NCBI GenBank assembly: GCA_029864065.1
Contig: JAOTUD010000097.1
Coordinates: forward strand, 1-7,930
Reading direction: 5' to 3'
DNA: 7,930 bases
Source of the DNA: Gammaproteobacteria bacterium
GTDB taxonomy: Bacteria; Pseudomonadota; Gammaproteobacteria; GCA-001735895
Below are positions 1 through 6,041 of this stretch, piece after piece. The translations under genes and the position numbers were made by a program. The notes beneath the pieces are model-generated. The model worked only from the letters and a program-made list of their open reading frames with translations, was not told the origin of the DNA and did no database searches. Position 1 is the stretch's first letter. The number at the start of each line of letters is the position of its first letter.

Positions 1-1
1 G

Positions 2-607
2 GCGTTGATCCGGTACGGTTTGAAAGCTCCCGAGTTTCGCGTGACCGGGCCCGCGCAGGCGGCAGCCGCGGCGCAGCAAATCGGGTTCCCGGTGGCGCTC
101 AAGCTGATCAGCGATGAAATATCGCATAAGGCGAAAATGGGCGGTGTGCGGCTCGCGCTGGATTCGGTTGCGGCGGTCGATGCCGCGGTCGGCGAAATCG
201 CCGCGGCGGCGCGGCGTCACAACGGCGCCGAGATAAGCAGCTTCCTGGTCGAATCGATGGTCGCCGACCCGCGCGCCGAATACATCATCGGCGTCAAACG
301 ACAGGCCGCGATGGGACTCGCTCTGATGATCGGTCGGGGCGGCGTCGAGGTCGAGCAGCTGAACCGGCATGCGACGGTGTTGCTGCCGCTGGTCTCATCC
401 GACCTGGCGCGGGCGCTGGCAGCCATCGGGCTGACCGAGGCCAGCCTGGGCTACCGACAGCTGCTCGACGCCGTTCATGCCGTTGCCGCGTACGCGCTCG
501 ATCACGTCACGCGCCTGCGCTCGCTCGACGTAAACCCGGTAATCGTTACCGCGGCTGGCGCGGCCATCGCCGCGGACGCATTCATCGTATTGTCCGAGGA
601 GAACTGA
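2..607 (+). CDS. Acyl-CoA synthetase, ATP-grasp C-terminal part (5' end cut by window)
   Basis: This is the C-terminal end of an ADP-forming-type acyl-CoA synthetase / acetate-CoA ligase family protein, which makes acyl-CoA from a carboxylic acid, ATP and CoA. The reading frame is open to the left edge; a TTG at position 5 could be read as a start, but the frame continues upstream, so I treat the gene as partial. The visible 201 codons match an ATP-grasp domain in order: a YGL-AP opening, IGFPVALKL with the nucleotide-binding lysine, SHKAKMGGV (around 121-147), a glycine-rich IGRGGVEVE stretch (around 328-354) and the terminal LDVNPVIV motif (around 526-549). It could be the C-terminal half of a roughly 700-residue fused enzyme or a separate beta-type subunit; the window cannot tell. 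The hydratase gene follows after 2 nt, so they are probably cotranscribed. Family is confident; the acid substrate is unknown. Confidence 0.88.
   Translation, partial: ALIRYGLKAPEFRVTGPAQAAAAAQQIGFPVALKLISDEISHKAKMGGVRLALDSVAAVDAAVGEIAAAARRHNGAEISSFLVESMVADPRAEYIIGVKRQAAMGLALMIGRGGVEVEQLNRHATVLLPLVSSDLARALAAIGLTEASLGYRQLLDAVHAVAAYALDHVTRLRSLDVNPVIVTAAGAAIAADAFIVLSEEN
596..603 (+). promoter_or_regulatory. Ribosome binding site of the MaoC-type hydratase gene
   Basis: GAGGAGAA lies inside the last codons of the CoA ligase gene, with its AGGAG core 8 nt before the ATG at 610. The placement fixes the start of the hydratase and suggests translational coupling of the two genes. Confidence 0.7.
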
Positions 608-609
608 AG

Positions 610-1572
610 ATGGCGGCAGAAAATGCTATCGGCCTGGCGGGTCCCGAGTACGAAATGGATATCGAGCGTGGCAAGATCCGAGACTTTGCGCGCGCAATGC
701 ATGCGCCCCTGCCGGAATACCTCGCGGGCCGGCGACCGCTGATCCCGGCGACCTTTCTGATAACCGCAGCCTACGGCTGGGGCTACTCGCTGGAGCGCCC
801 GCGCGGCACCGTGTTCGAGCAGATCGACCACGATCTCTCGGTGCCGCTGCATGCCGAGGAGTCGTTCAGCTTCCACCGCGCGCTGCCGCGCGCCGGCGAT
901 CGCCTGCTGTGCCGGGCTTCGCTCGAGGACGTGCGCCGCAAACAGGGCGGACGCGGCGGCGAACTGACCTTTCTGACCATGTTGACCGAGTTTCGCGACG
1001 ACGCGGGTGAACTGGTCGCCGAAGAACGTTCGACCACGGTAACCACGGCCAACTCGCCCGACGCGAACGACTGGAACGTCGATATTCCTGACTACCGGCC
1101 GGACTATCCCGACAACCTCGATCCGGGCGATCCGTTCGCGCATATCGATCGTGTGGGCTGGGATCAACTGGAACCAGGCGCGGGGCACGGCAAGATCGAA
1201 ACCGGTCCGCTGCGAATCGGCGACATCGTGCGCTTCCAGGGCGTCGTCGGCGAGGACAACCCGCTGCACTACGACCTGGTCTGGGCCAACAGCCGCGGCT
1301 ACCCGAACGTTTTCGGGCTGGGTTCGCACCAGGCCAGCATGCTTGCCGCCTATGCCGCCCACTGGCTCGACCCGGCCGCGGTGCGGTTCTTCAAGGCCAG
1401 GTTCCGCAACGTCTACTGGCCGGGCGAACCTCTCGCCTACCAGGCGCTCGTGTCCCGCAAGTACCGCGACGCCGATTCGGGCCACCGCATGGCGGAGCTC
1501 AGGCTTGCCTGCACCCGCAACGATAACGACCCGGTAGTAGACGTCTGGATGACGCTGGACTTCGACCTTTAA
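610..1572 (+). CDS. Double-hotdog MaoC-type enoyl-CoA hydratase/dehydratase
   Basis: A 320-residue protein with two hotdog folds, a layout known for hydratases acting on CoA thioesters such as the FAS1-like and mesaconyl-CoA-type dehydratases. Residues about 15-145 look like the MaoC N-terminal dehydratase domain (MaoC_dehydrat_N): a PATFL segment, then H-A-E-E-x-F-x-F-H-R and a GD-L-C-R-A-S-L-x-D-V stretch. Residues about 190-310 form the second hotdog and carry the hydratase signature D-N-P-L-H-Y-D (216-222), with D216 and H220 as the expected catalytic pair, followed by GLGSHQASMLAAY in place of the more usual HG-containing helix. The family normally protonates or hydrates an enoyl-CoA in the cytosol. 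The start at 610 is backed by a good Shine-Dalgarno site. It sits 2 nt behind an acyl-CoA ligase, so activation and hydration of the same acyl chain is a reasonable inference. Exact substrate unknown. Confidence 0.88.
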   Translation: MAAENAIGLAGPEYEMDIERGKIRDFARAMHAPLPEYLAGRRPLIPATFLITAAYGWGYSLERPRGTVFEQIDHDLSVPLHAEESFSFHRALPRAGDRLLCRASLEDVRRKQGGRGGELTFLTMLTEFRDDAGELVAEERSTTVTTANSPDANDWNVDIPDYRPDYPDNLDPGDPFAHIDRVGWDQLEPGAGHGKIETGPLRIGDIVRFQGVVGEDNPLHYDLVWANSRGYPNVFGLGSHQASMLAAYAAHWLDPAAVRFFKARFRNVYWPGEPLAYQALVSRKYRDADSGHRMAELRLACTRNDNDPVVDVWMTLDFDL

Positions 1573-1627
1573 CTAATCGAGCACCGCGTTAACCGCAATC
1601 CGGGGAGGGAATGCCCGCAGGGCCGGG
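1573..1627. other. Convergent intergenic spacer, no clear terminator
   Basis: The 55-nt gap lies between the + strand hydratase and the - strand Rieske-fusion gene, whose stop codons face each other. The only stem I find is GCCC-GCA-GGGC (1613-1623), four base pairs with no adjoining T run on either strand. I therefore do not call a terminator here. Confidence 0.5.
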
Positions 1628-3229
1628 TTATTCCTTCGCAACGAACTTCAACGACTGGCGGGCGGTGCGCCGCGCATGGCGGCGCTTCAACGGGGATTCG
1701 AAAAAGCGGGTCAGGGCCGCAACCAGTAGTTCGGCGTCCGCAATGTCGAGATTTGCGACTTCCGCCCGTACCGACAGCGCCGTTTTCAGCAAATGTACCG
1801 CCACGATATGCTCGCCCTGTCCGTGGTCGAGCACGCGTTCCAGCAACTCCGCCAGTTTGCTGTCAGGATCTTCGGGTCTCCAGCCCCGCAGATCCGGTTC
1901 GGCGACGGTAAAGCCGGCATTACGGCCGTTGAAACAGGCCATTTGCATCAAACCCTGCGGCCACAGCTCCGGGAAGCGCGAACACTGTTGCCGCACCGCG
2001 TTGGCAAATGTCAGGCCGTGGGTAAAATCCAGCCAGCCGACGTTGCCGGATACCGGAACCCGTATCTTGTCCTGCTGTGCGATATCGAAGCCGAGCAGGT
2101 TGATCGCGTTGGCCAGCAACAACGCCCGGTAGATATCCTGCGGCGGACGGCCGCTGCAGGCAAGGGTCGCCTTCAGCGACTGCTTGATGCCCTTGCGTCG
2201 CCAGGTTGCAGGATCGGGTTTGCGCTTTCCCTGGCCCCATTTTTCGAGCAGCTCGCCATAGGCGCGGAATTCGGGAATCCTGTCTTCGCGTGATGCAAAA
2301 ATCATTTCGCGCACCAGCGACAGCAGCAGTGGCTCCATGATCGTCTCGCCCAGGCACTCGATCAGGCGGGCGGCCTTGGTCAGGTAGATCAGCGCATGCC
2401 CGAAATCGTTGTAATGGCTTAACGCCGCGCGCGTCAGCGACGCTTCGAAATCGGCGAATCCCAGGCCATCCCGGATGCCGCCGCGAATGCCCGAGACCGC
2501 GGCATCCTCGTTTTCGGCTTCGATATCGTCTGCGAATTTGTGCGCGTCGAAGGGTATCGACTCGGATGTAAACGGGTACTCGCGCTCGCGTAATACATCG
2601 AAGGCGACATGCGCGACGCTTTCCACCAGGCAAACCAGCTGCGATTCGGCATCGCCCGGGTGCTCGTCGTAGAGTAGCAGCCAGTCCGCCATGCCCGCGT
2701 AGGCATGGGTCCAGCCGAATTCCATGCGTTGCCAGGACCAGTCTATCGCAAGGCGCAACACGTCGAGCGGATCGGCACCGATGCGAATCAGGCGCGCGGT
2801 TTCACGCGCGATGCGATCGTAACTGTAATCGTCGAACGCATCGTGCAGGCTGTCGACGGTCTCCGCGTAGCGTTGCCGGAAGGGTTGTTCGGAAATGTCG
2901 ACCCAGATATCGTTGCCGCGGATTTCGGTCGGGTAGATGCGTAATTTATCCCCGCCATAGAGATTTTCGCCGCTATCCAGGTCAAACTTCCAGTTGTGCC
3001 AGTTGCAGGTCAGGACGCAATCCGGCGACAGGCTGCCTTCCGACAGCGGGTAACCCTCGTGCGGGCAACGATTGTCGCAGGCCCTGATGCCGTCGGGCGT
3101 AACGAACACGGCAATCTGCTTGCCCGCAACCCGCACCATGCAGGCCTCTTGCCATTCGAACTCGCCCAGCGATATCAACCTGTGCCAGTCTCGCTCATCC
3201 AAATTTGCCGGTGTCGAATTTTTCGCCAT
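1628..3229 (-). CDS. Rieske [2Fe-2S] domain fused to a long helical domain of unknown function
   Basis: A 533-residue protein. Residues about 13-112 are a Rieske ferredoxin-like domain with both cluster-binding boxes: C55-P-H57 and C75-N-W-H78, i.e. C-x-H-x17-C-x2-H, so two Cys and two His ligands are intact. Residues about 115-533 match no family I can name with confidence. They are predicted mainly helical and rich in Trp, His and acidic residues. Four segments start with a His and run into an Ala/Leu helix: H175-AYAGMADWLLL, H278-ALIYLTKAARL, H404-GLTFANAV and H479-LLKTALSV. The layout faintly recalls helical oxidases of the questin-oxidase kind, but this is only an impression. No signal peptide or membrane segment is visible, so the protein is probably cytosolic. 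It is the last gene of a three-gene operon, 38 nt after the aldolase. The upstream AGG is a weak ribosome site; the start is chosen because the Rieske fold begins soon after. Likely electron transfer or a redox enzyme. Confidence 0.82.
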   Translation of the reverse strand: MAKNSTPANLDERDWHRLISLGEFEWQEACMVRVAGKQIAVFVTPDGIRACDNRCPHEGYPLSEGSLSPDCVLTCNWHNWKFDLDSGENLYGGDKLRIYPTEIRGNDIWVDISEQPFRQRYAETVDSLHDAFDDYSYDRIARETARLIRIGADPLDVLRLAIDWSWQRMEFGWTHAYAGMADWLLLYDEHPGDAESQLVCLVESVAHVAFDVLREREYPFTSESIPFDAHKFADDIEAENEDAAVSGIRGGIRDGLGFADFEASLTRAALSHYNDFGHALIYLTKAARLIECLGETIMEPLLLSLVREMIFASREDRIPEFRAYGELLEKWGQGKRKPDPATWRRKGIKQSLKATLACSGRPPQDIYRALLLANAINLLGFDIAQQDKIRVPVSGNVGWLDFTHGLTFANAVRQQCSRFPELWPQGLMQMACFNGRNAGFTVAEPDLRGWRPEDPDSKLAELLERVLDHGQGEHIVAVHLLKTALSVRAEVANLDIADAELLVAALTRFFESPLKRRHARRTARQSLKFVAKE

Positions 3230-3267
3230 CTAGATTGCCTGGTCGTGATTGGACAAGGAGCAAGGGA

Positions 3268-4038
3268 CTAGTCGCGGAATGAAGGATCCTGCCGGTCGAG
3301 CAACCTCAACACGGCGTTCCAGGCGAGTTCGACATGTTGCCGGGTTTCGGTCGCGCGCGCCTTGCCGTCCGCCGCGAGCTCGTCGACGATTGCGGGCGCC
3401 GGCGTCACGATGTCCCTGCCCGAAGCGAGCACGTCGACCTGCACCTTGCAGGCATTCTCGACCGTGTAAAGATAATAAAAGGCCTCGGCCACGCTGCGCC
3501 CGACGGTCAACAGGCCGTGGTTCTGCATGATCATGATCCACTTGTCGGCCATATCGGCGCCGAGTCGATCGCACTCGTCGCTGCCCGGGCGCGCGATGCC
3601 GTATTCGTGGTAGCAGAGCATGTCGCGAATCTCGTTGGCCTGTTGCGTCAACGGCAGTAGCCCGCATTCCATGCACGAAACCGCCATGCCCGCGCGGGTA
3701 TGGCTGTGCAGCGCGACGTTGACGTCGGGCCGAGCCCTGAGCATCGCGCTATGGATCGCGTGACCGGCCTCGTTGTAGGGATAATCACCGTCGATGACGT
3801 TGCCATCGAAGTCCACCTTGATCAGGTTGCTGGCGCATATCTCGTGAAACAGCAAGCCGTAGGGATTGATCAGGTACTGCCGCTGCTGTCCGGGCACGCG
3901 GGCGCTCAGGTGGGTAAAGATCGAATCGGTCCAGCCATAATGGACAAAGGCGCGGTAACAGGCCGCGAGCTGAACTCTGAGCTGCCATTCATCCTCGCTG
4001 CAGCGCGTTGCGACGAGATGCGGATCGGGATTACTCAT
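3268..4038 (-). CDS. Class II aldolase/adducin-family protein
   Basis: A 256-residue cytosolic enzyme of the zinc-dependent class II aldolase / adducin family (fuculose-phosphate aldolase-like). The family cleaves or decarboxylates hydroxylated substrates through an enediolate held on a metal ion. Visible features are the NPYGLLFHEI loop (58-67), the likely acid/base Glu in Y-N-E90, the metal ligands H111 and H113 in HSHTRAG, and the third ligand H174 in QNHGLLTVG. The E90 to H111 distance is close to that in FucA. Length is normal for the family. Its ATG has a strong Shine-Dalgarno site and lies 19 nt after the oxygenase stop, so it is the middle gene of the operon. Context suggests it acts on a hydroxylated product of the oxygenase, but aldolase versus decarboxylase or epimerase activity cannot be read from the sequence. 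Confidence 0.9.
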   Translation of the reverse strand: MSNPDPHLVATRCSEDEWQLRVQLAACYRAFVHYGWTDSIFTHLSARVPGQQRQYLINPYGLLFHEICASNLIKVDFDGNVIDGDYPYNEAGHAIHSAMLRARPDVNVALHSHTRAGMAVSCMECGLLPLTQQANEIRDMLCYHEYGIARPGSDECDRLGADMADKWIMIMQNHGLLTVGRSVAEAFYYLYTVENACKVQVDVLASGRDIVTPAPAIVDELAADGKARATETRQHVELAWNAVLRLLDRQDPSFRD

Positions 4039-4040
4039 GA

Positions 4041-4047
4041 TTCCTCC
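4041..4047 (-). promoter_or_regulatory. Strong Shine-Dalgarno site of the aldolase gene
   Basis: On the minus strand GGAGGAA ends two nt before the ATG at 4038, with its GGAGG core 4 nt away. It is the strongest ribosome site in the operon and lies in the short gap after the oxygenase gene, which supports the start choice and independent, efficient translation of the aldolase. Confidence 0.7.
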
Positions 4048-4057
4048 GTTTCGATGT

Positions 4058-5212
4058 TCAATTTTTTACCGCCTTTTGCCGCGGGCCCAGTTTGCGGCTC
4101 AGGTACTGGTAGAAATCCCAGATGGTGCCCTCCAGGTCGGGGCCGGCCAGGGGTCCCGGTCGATGGAAGCGCGAGCCGAGCCCCTGCTGCAGCCTGACCA
4201 GCACCTGCTTGTCCTCGTCCATGGTATGCTGAAACAATTCGATCGCGTTATCGATATCCCGCCGGGACCAGTGATCGCCGTGAAAAATCAGGCCCATCTT
4301 GACGCTGACCTGCGACGTGTTCAACGGGCGCAGGCATAAAAACGAACTGTAGTCGCTGCCGATACCCACGGTCAGCCCCGGCGGCACCGCGAACATGACG
4401 CAGGTATCCATCTCCCTGTCGGACAGGTCCGGGTGGCCGATGCGATCGGCGGGCAGGCGCGAGGTAAAACCGACGCTGTAACCGAAATGACGTTTGCCCG
4501 GTTGCAGATGAGTGCACAGGCGACTCGGGTTGACCTTGTGCAGGGTTTCCCGGTGCAACGGCGTCAGGTGATAACCCTCCATGAAATTCTCCAGCAGGCA
4601 CTTCCAGTTGGTGTCCCAGACCTCGTCGGCAAGGTAACCCAGCGACATTTGTTCGAGGTGGTAATTTTTTATCACCGTTTCCAGCGGTGCGAGTTCGCGG
4701 GCTAGCGCGGGCGCCCTCGGGTTCAGGTTTACGAATATGAATCCCTGCCAGAATTCGCATTTCAATTCCGGCAGCCGGCACTGCTTCAGGTTGAAAGCCT
4801 GGTGGGATTCCATGTGCGGGGCATTGAGCAATTGACCGGTCGTGTCATAAGCCCAGTGATGATAAGGGCACAGGAATTTTTTGGTGTTGCCGCTGCCGCT
4901 GGCAATGACGGTGCCGCGATGCCGGCACACGTTGGACAGCGCGCGAATGACGCCGTCACTGCCGTGCACGACCAGTATGGGTTCGCCGATTTGATCGAAG
5001 CTGAAAAAGTCCCCGGCCTTCGCGACTTCCTCGACACGGCCGACGCAGAACCAGTCTTTCAGAAACAGTTCCCGGCACTCGGTCTGCAACCACAACGGGT
5101 CGGTATAAAAGGATCCAGGTAATGAAAATCCGCGGTCATAATTCGCGCCTCTGATCGATCGCAGGGTCTTGCGAAACGTCGGGCTTAACACGCCGTTAGG
5201 TTGCCGGGACAT
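4058..5212 (-). CDS. Rieske non-heme iron oxygenase, alpha subunit
   Basis: A 384-residue aromatic-ring-hydroxylating-type oxygenase alpha subunit. These enzymes insert oxygen into aromatic rings or oxidise N-methyl or O-methyl groups using electrons from a separate reductase. Residues about 52-165 form the Rieske domain with C96-R-H98 and C115-P-Y-H118. The catalytic SRPBCC-type domain follows, with N-W-K (202-204) and E-N-F-M-E212-G-Y-H215-L-T-P-L-H220. H215 and H220 are the expected iron ligands, D334 in D-E-D334 is the likely third, and E212 sits where many relatives have the bridging Asp. A Glu bridge is known from the quaternary-ammonium oxygenases, but the Cys residues typical of that group around this motif (E-C-Y-H-C) are absent. 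The length is normal for a beta-less enzyme. It is the first gene of the minus-strand operon. Neither reductase nor beta subunit is present. Substrate unknown. Confidence 0.93.
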   Translation of the reverse strand: MSRQPNGVLSPTFRKTLRSIRGANYDRGFSLPGSFYTDPLWLQTECRELFLKDWFCVGRVEEVAKAGDFFSFDQIGEPILVVHGSDGVIRALSNVCRHRGTVIASGSGNTKKFLCPYHHWAYDTTGQLLNAPHMESHQAFNLKQCRLPELKCEFWQGFIFVNLNPRAPALARELAPLETVIKNYHLEQMSLGYLADEVWDTNWKCLLENFMEGYHLTPLHRETLHKVNPSRLCTHLQPGKRHFGYSVGFTSRLPADRIGHPDLSDREMDTCVMFAVPPGLTVGIGSDYSSFLCLRPLNTSQVSVKMGLIFHGDHWSRRDIDNAIELFQHTMDEDKQVLVRLQQGLGSRFHRPGPLAGPDLEGTIWDFYQYLSRKLGPRQKAVKN

Positions 5213-5220
5213 GGTTTGAT

Positions 5221-5227
5221 CCCCTCT
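5221..5227 (-). promoter_or_regulatory. Shine-Dalgarno site of the oxygenase gene
   Basis: On the minus strand AGAGGGG is followed by 8 nt and then the ATG at 5212, which supports that start codon. Confidence 0.65.
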
Positions 5228-5253
5228 TCTGAATTAACCGGCCAACGCTGTCC

Positions 5254-5274
5254 GCGGCCGGGCGAACAGGCCGC
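5254..5274. repeat. Inverted repeat GCGGCC-N9-GGCCGC
   Basis: A perfect 6-bp inverted repeat with a 9-nt centre (arms 5254-5259 and 5269-5274). It lies just downstream of the candidate operon -10 and could be a hairpin in the oxygenase mRNA leader or an operator overlapping the start of transcription. A 6-bp GC-rich repeat can also occur by chance in DNA of this composition. Confidence 0.4.
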
Positions 5275-5279
5275 ATTCT

Positions 5280-5308
5280 ATTCGATTTCGCGCCTTCGCT
5301 CACGTCAA
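5280..5308 (-). promoter_or_regulatory. Candidate sigma-70 promoter of the oxygenase-aldolase-Rieske operon
   Basis: Read on the minus strand, TTGACG (5308-5303, 5 of 6 to consensus) is followed by 17 nt and TCGAAT (5285-5280, 4 of 6). An overlapping TAGAAT (5280-5275, 5 of 6) is an alternative -10 but has a poor -35 at proper spacing. The leader to the oxygenase ATG would be about 60 nt. Confidence 0.35.
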
Positions 5309-5334
5309 ATACGCGGCCCGCGTAAATATTCGGC

Positions 5335-5348
5335 GCAACGGTCGTTGC
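5335..5348. promoter_or_regulatory. Palindrome GCAACG-GT-CGTTGC, possible operator
   Basis: A perfect 14-nt interrupted palindrome, overlapped on the right by the 8-nt palindrome GTTGCAAC (5344-5351). Its centre is about 35 bp upstream of the candidate operon -35, a position usual for an activator site. It also lies about 90 bp before the DUF805 -10 candidate. A dimeric regulator could act on both genes; no regulator gene is in the window. Confidence 0.4.
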
Positions 5349-5428
5349 AACAAGCCGTGACGCCTGCGACTCGCGATACGGCGGGGTTATTCTCACGCGC
5401 AGCATAAACCGGCAACTTGAATATCCTG

Positions 5429-5437
5429 TGCTATGCT
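5429..5437 (+). promoter_or_regulatory. Possible extended -10 for the DUF805 gene
   Basis: TGC-TATGCT fits the extended -10 pattern TGn-TATAAT with 4 of 6 matches in the hexamer, 38 nt before the ATG at 5476. No good -35 stands at normal spacing; the nearby TTGAAT (5417-5422) is too close. Weak call. Confidence 0.25.
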
Positions 5438-5464
5438 TTTTTGCTGATATCCATCAATTCCGAT

Positions 5465-5469
5465 GAGGA
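5465..5469 (+). promoter_or_regulatory. Shine-Dalgarno site of the DUF805 gene
   Basis: GAGGA with a 6-nt spacing before the ATG at 5476. This favours that start over the in-frame ATG four codons later. Confidence 0.6.
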
Positions 5470-5475
5470 ATAGTT

Positions 5476-6027
5476 ATGAGTCAAGTAATGAGCGAAGCAA
5501 ATCCGTATACCGCTCCCGACGCGGCACTGGATACCGGGCTCGACGCGCTTTACCAGCCCAAGATCTTTTCTTTCAACGGCAGAATCGGCCGCATGCGTTA
5601 CCTGGCCTACGGTTTCGGCATCAGTTTCCTGCTAGTGGCGCTAGTCTCCTTTCTAACTGCTATGGCGGGGGCCATGGGCGCGGGTATGGGCGATTCCTCG
5701 ATGGGAATCGTAGGAATCATCCTGATTGGCCTGATTTACATCGCGGTTATCGTATTATCGGTGGCCTTCGCCAAGCGCCGGTTCAACGACCTGAATCGCA
5801 GCGGCTGGTGGCTGCTCTTATTTCTAATCCCGGTTGTTAATCTGATCGTGTCGATTTACCTGGTATTCTTCCCGGGTACCGAAGGGCCCAATAATTTCGG
5901 CCCGGCTCCGGCGGCCAATTCGATCGGCGTTTTGATTGTGGGCTGGATAATTCCCGTACTGTTCATCCTCGGCATCGTCGCGGCGGTCGCGATTCCGCAG
6001 TACCAGAGCTTCGCCCCCGGCGGGTAG
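5476..6027 (+). CDS. DUF805 family inner-membrane protein with pilin-like C-terminal helix
   Basis: A 183-residue membrane protein of the DUF805 (YhaH-like) family, whose biochemical role is not established. The N-terminus holds an NPYTAP motif (9-14) seen before the first membrane helix of many small bacterial membrane proteins. The DUF805 core follows: FSFNGRIGRMRY (31-42), helices about 45-68 and 77-98, then A-K-R-R-F-N-D-L-N-R-S-G-W-W (99-112), helix about 111-132, and P-G-T-E-G-P-N-N-F-G-P (133-143). An added last helix (about 149-173) ends in G-I-V-A-A-V-A-I-P-Q-Y-Q (166-177), like the end of a type IV pilin N-terminal helix. No prepilin cleavage motif precedes it. Leucine codons TTA and CTA are used more here than in its neighbours. 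It ends with tandem stops TAG-TAA and stands alone, divergent from the oxygenase operon. Family assignment is firm; no function is proposed. Confidence 0.9.
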   Translation: MSQVMSEANPYTAPDAALDTGLDALYQPKIFSFNGRIGRMRYLAYGFGISFLLVALVSFLTAMAGAMGAGMGDSSMGIVGIILIGLIYIAVIVLSVAFAKRRFNDLNRSGWWLLLFLIPVVNLIVSIYLVFFPGTEGPNNFGPAPAANSIGVLIVGWIIPVLFILGIVAAVAIPQYQSFAPGG

Positions 6028-6041
6028 TAAATCCCCCCAGA
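6028..6041. other. Short convergent spacer
   Basis: Only 14 nt lie between the stop codons of the DUF805 gene and the - strand flavin oxidoreductase gene. No hairpin with a T run is present, so transcripts from both sides may overlap. Confidence 0.5.

Noticed and set aside
502..1485. A 327-codon open frame on the minus strand opposite the CoA ligase end and the hydratase
   Set aside because: It is fully antisense to two genes with clear family motifs. Its translation is Arg/Val/Gly-rich with no recognisable domain, typical of a shadow frame in GC-rich DNA.
1613..1623. GCCC-GCA-GGGC stem considered as a bidirectional terminator
   Set aside because: It has only four base pairs and lacks a T run on either side, so it does not stand out from chance in this GC-rich sequence.
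1920..2633. A 237-codon open frame on the minus strand within the Rieske-fusion gene
   Set aside because: It is the same strand in another frame, Arg-rich, with no domain and no ribosome site. The fusion gene frame is continuous and explains the region.
3251..3266. AAGGAG-like ribosome site on the plus strand between the Rieske-fusion and aldolase genes
   Set aside because: It is on the strand opposite to both neighbouring genes, and the plus-strand frames there are shadows of the aldolase gene.
5201..5407. A 68-codon open frame on the plus strand in the divergent spacer
   Set aside because: It starts inside the oxygenase gene, covers the promoter region and has no ribosome site or recognisable features. 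It is more likely non-coding regulatory DNA.
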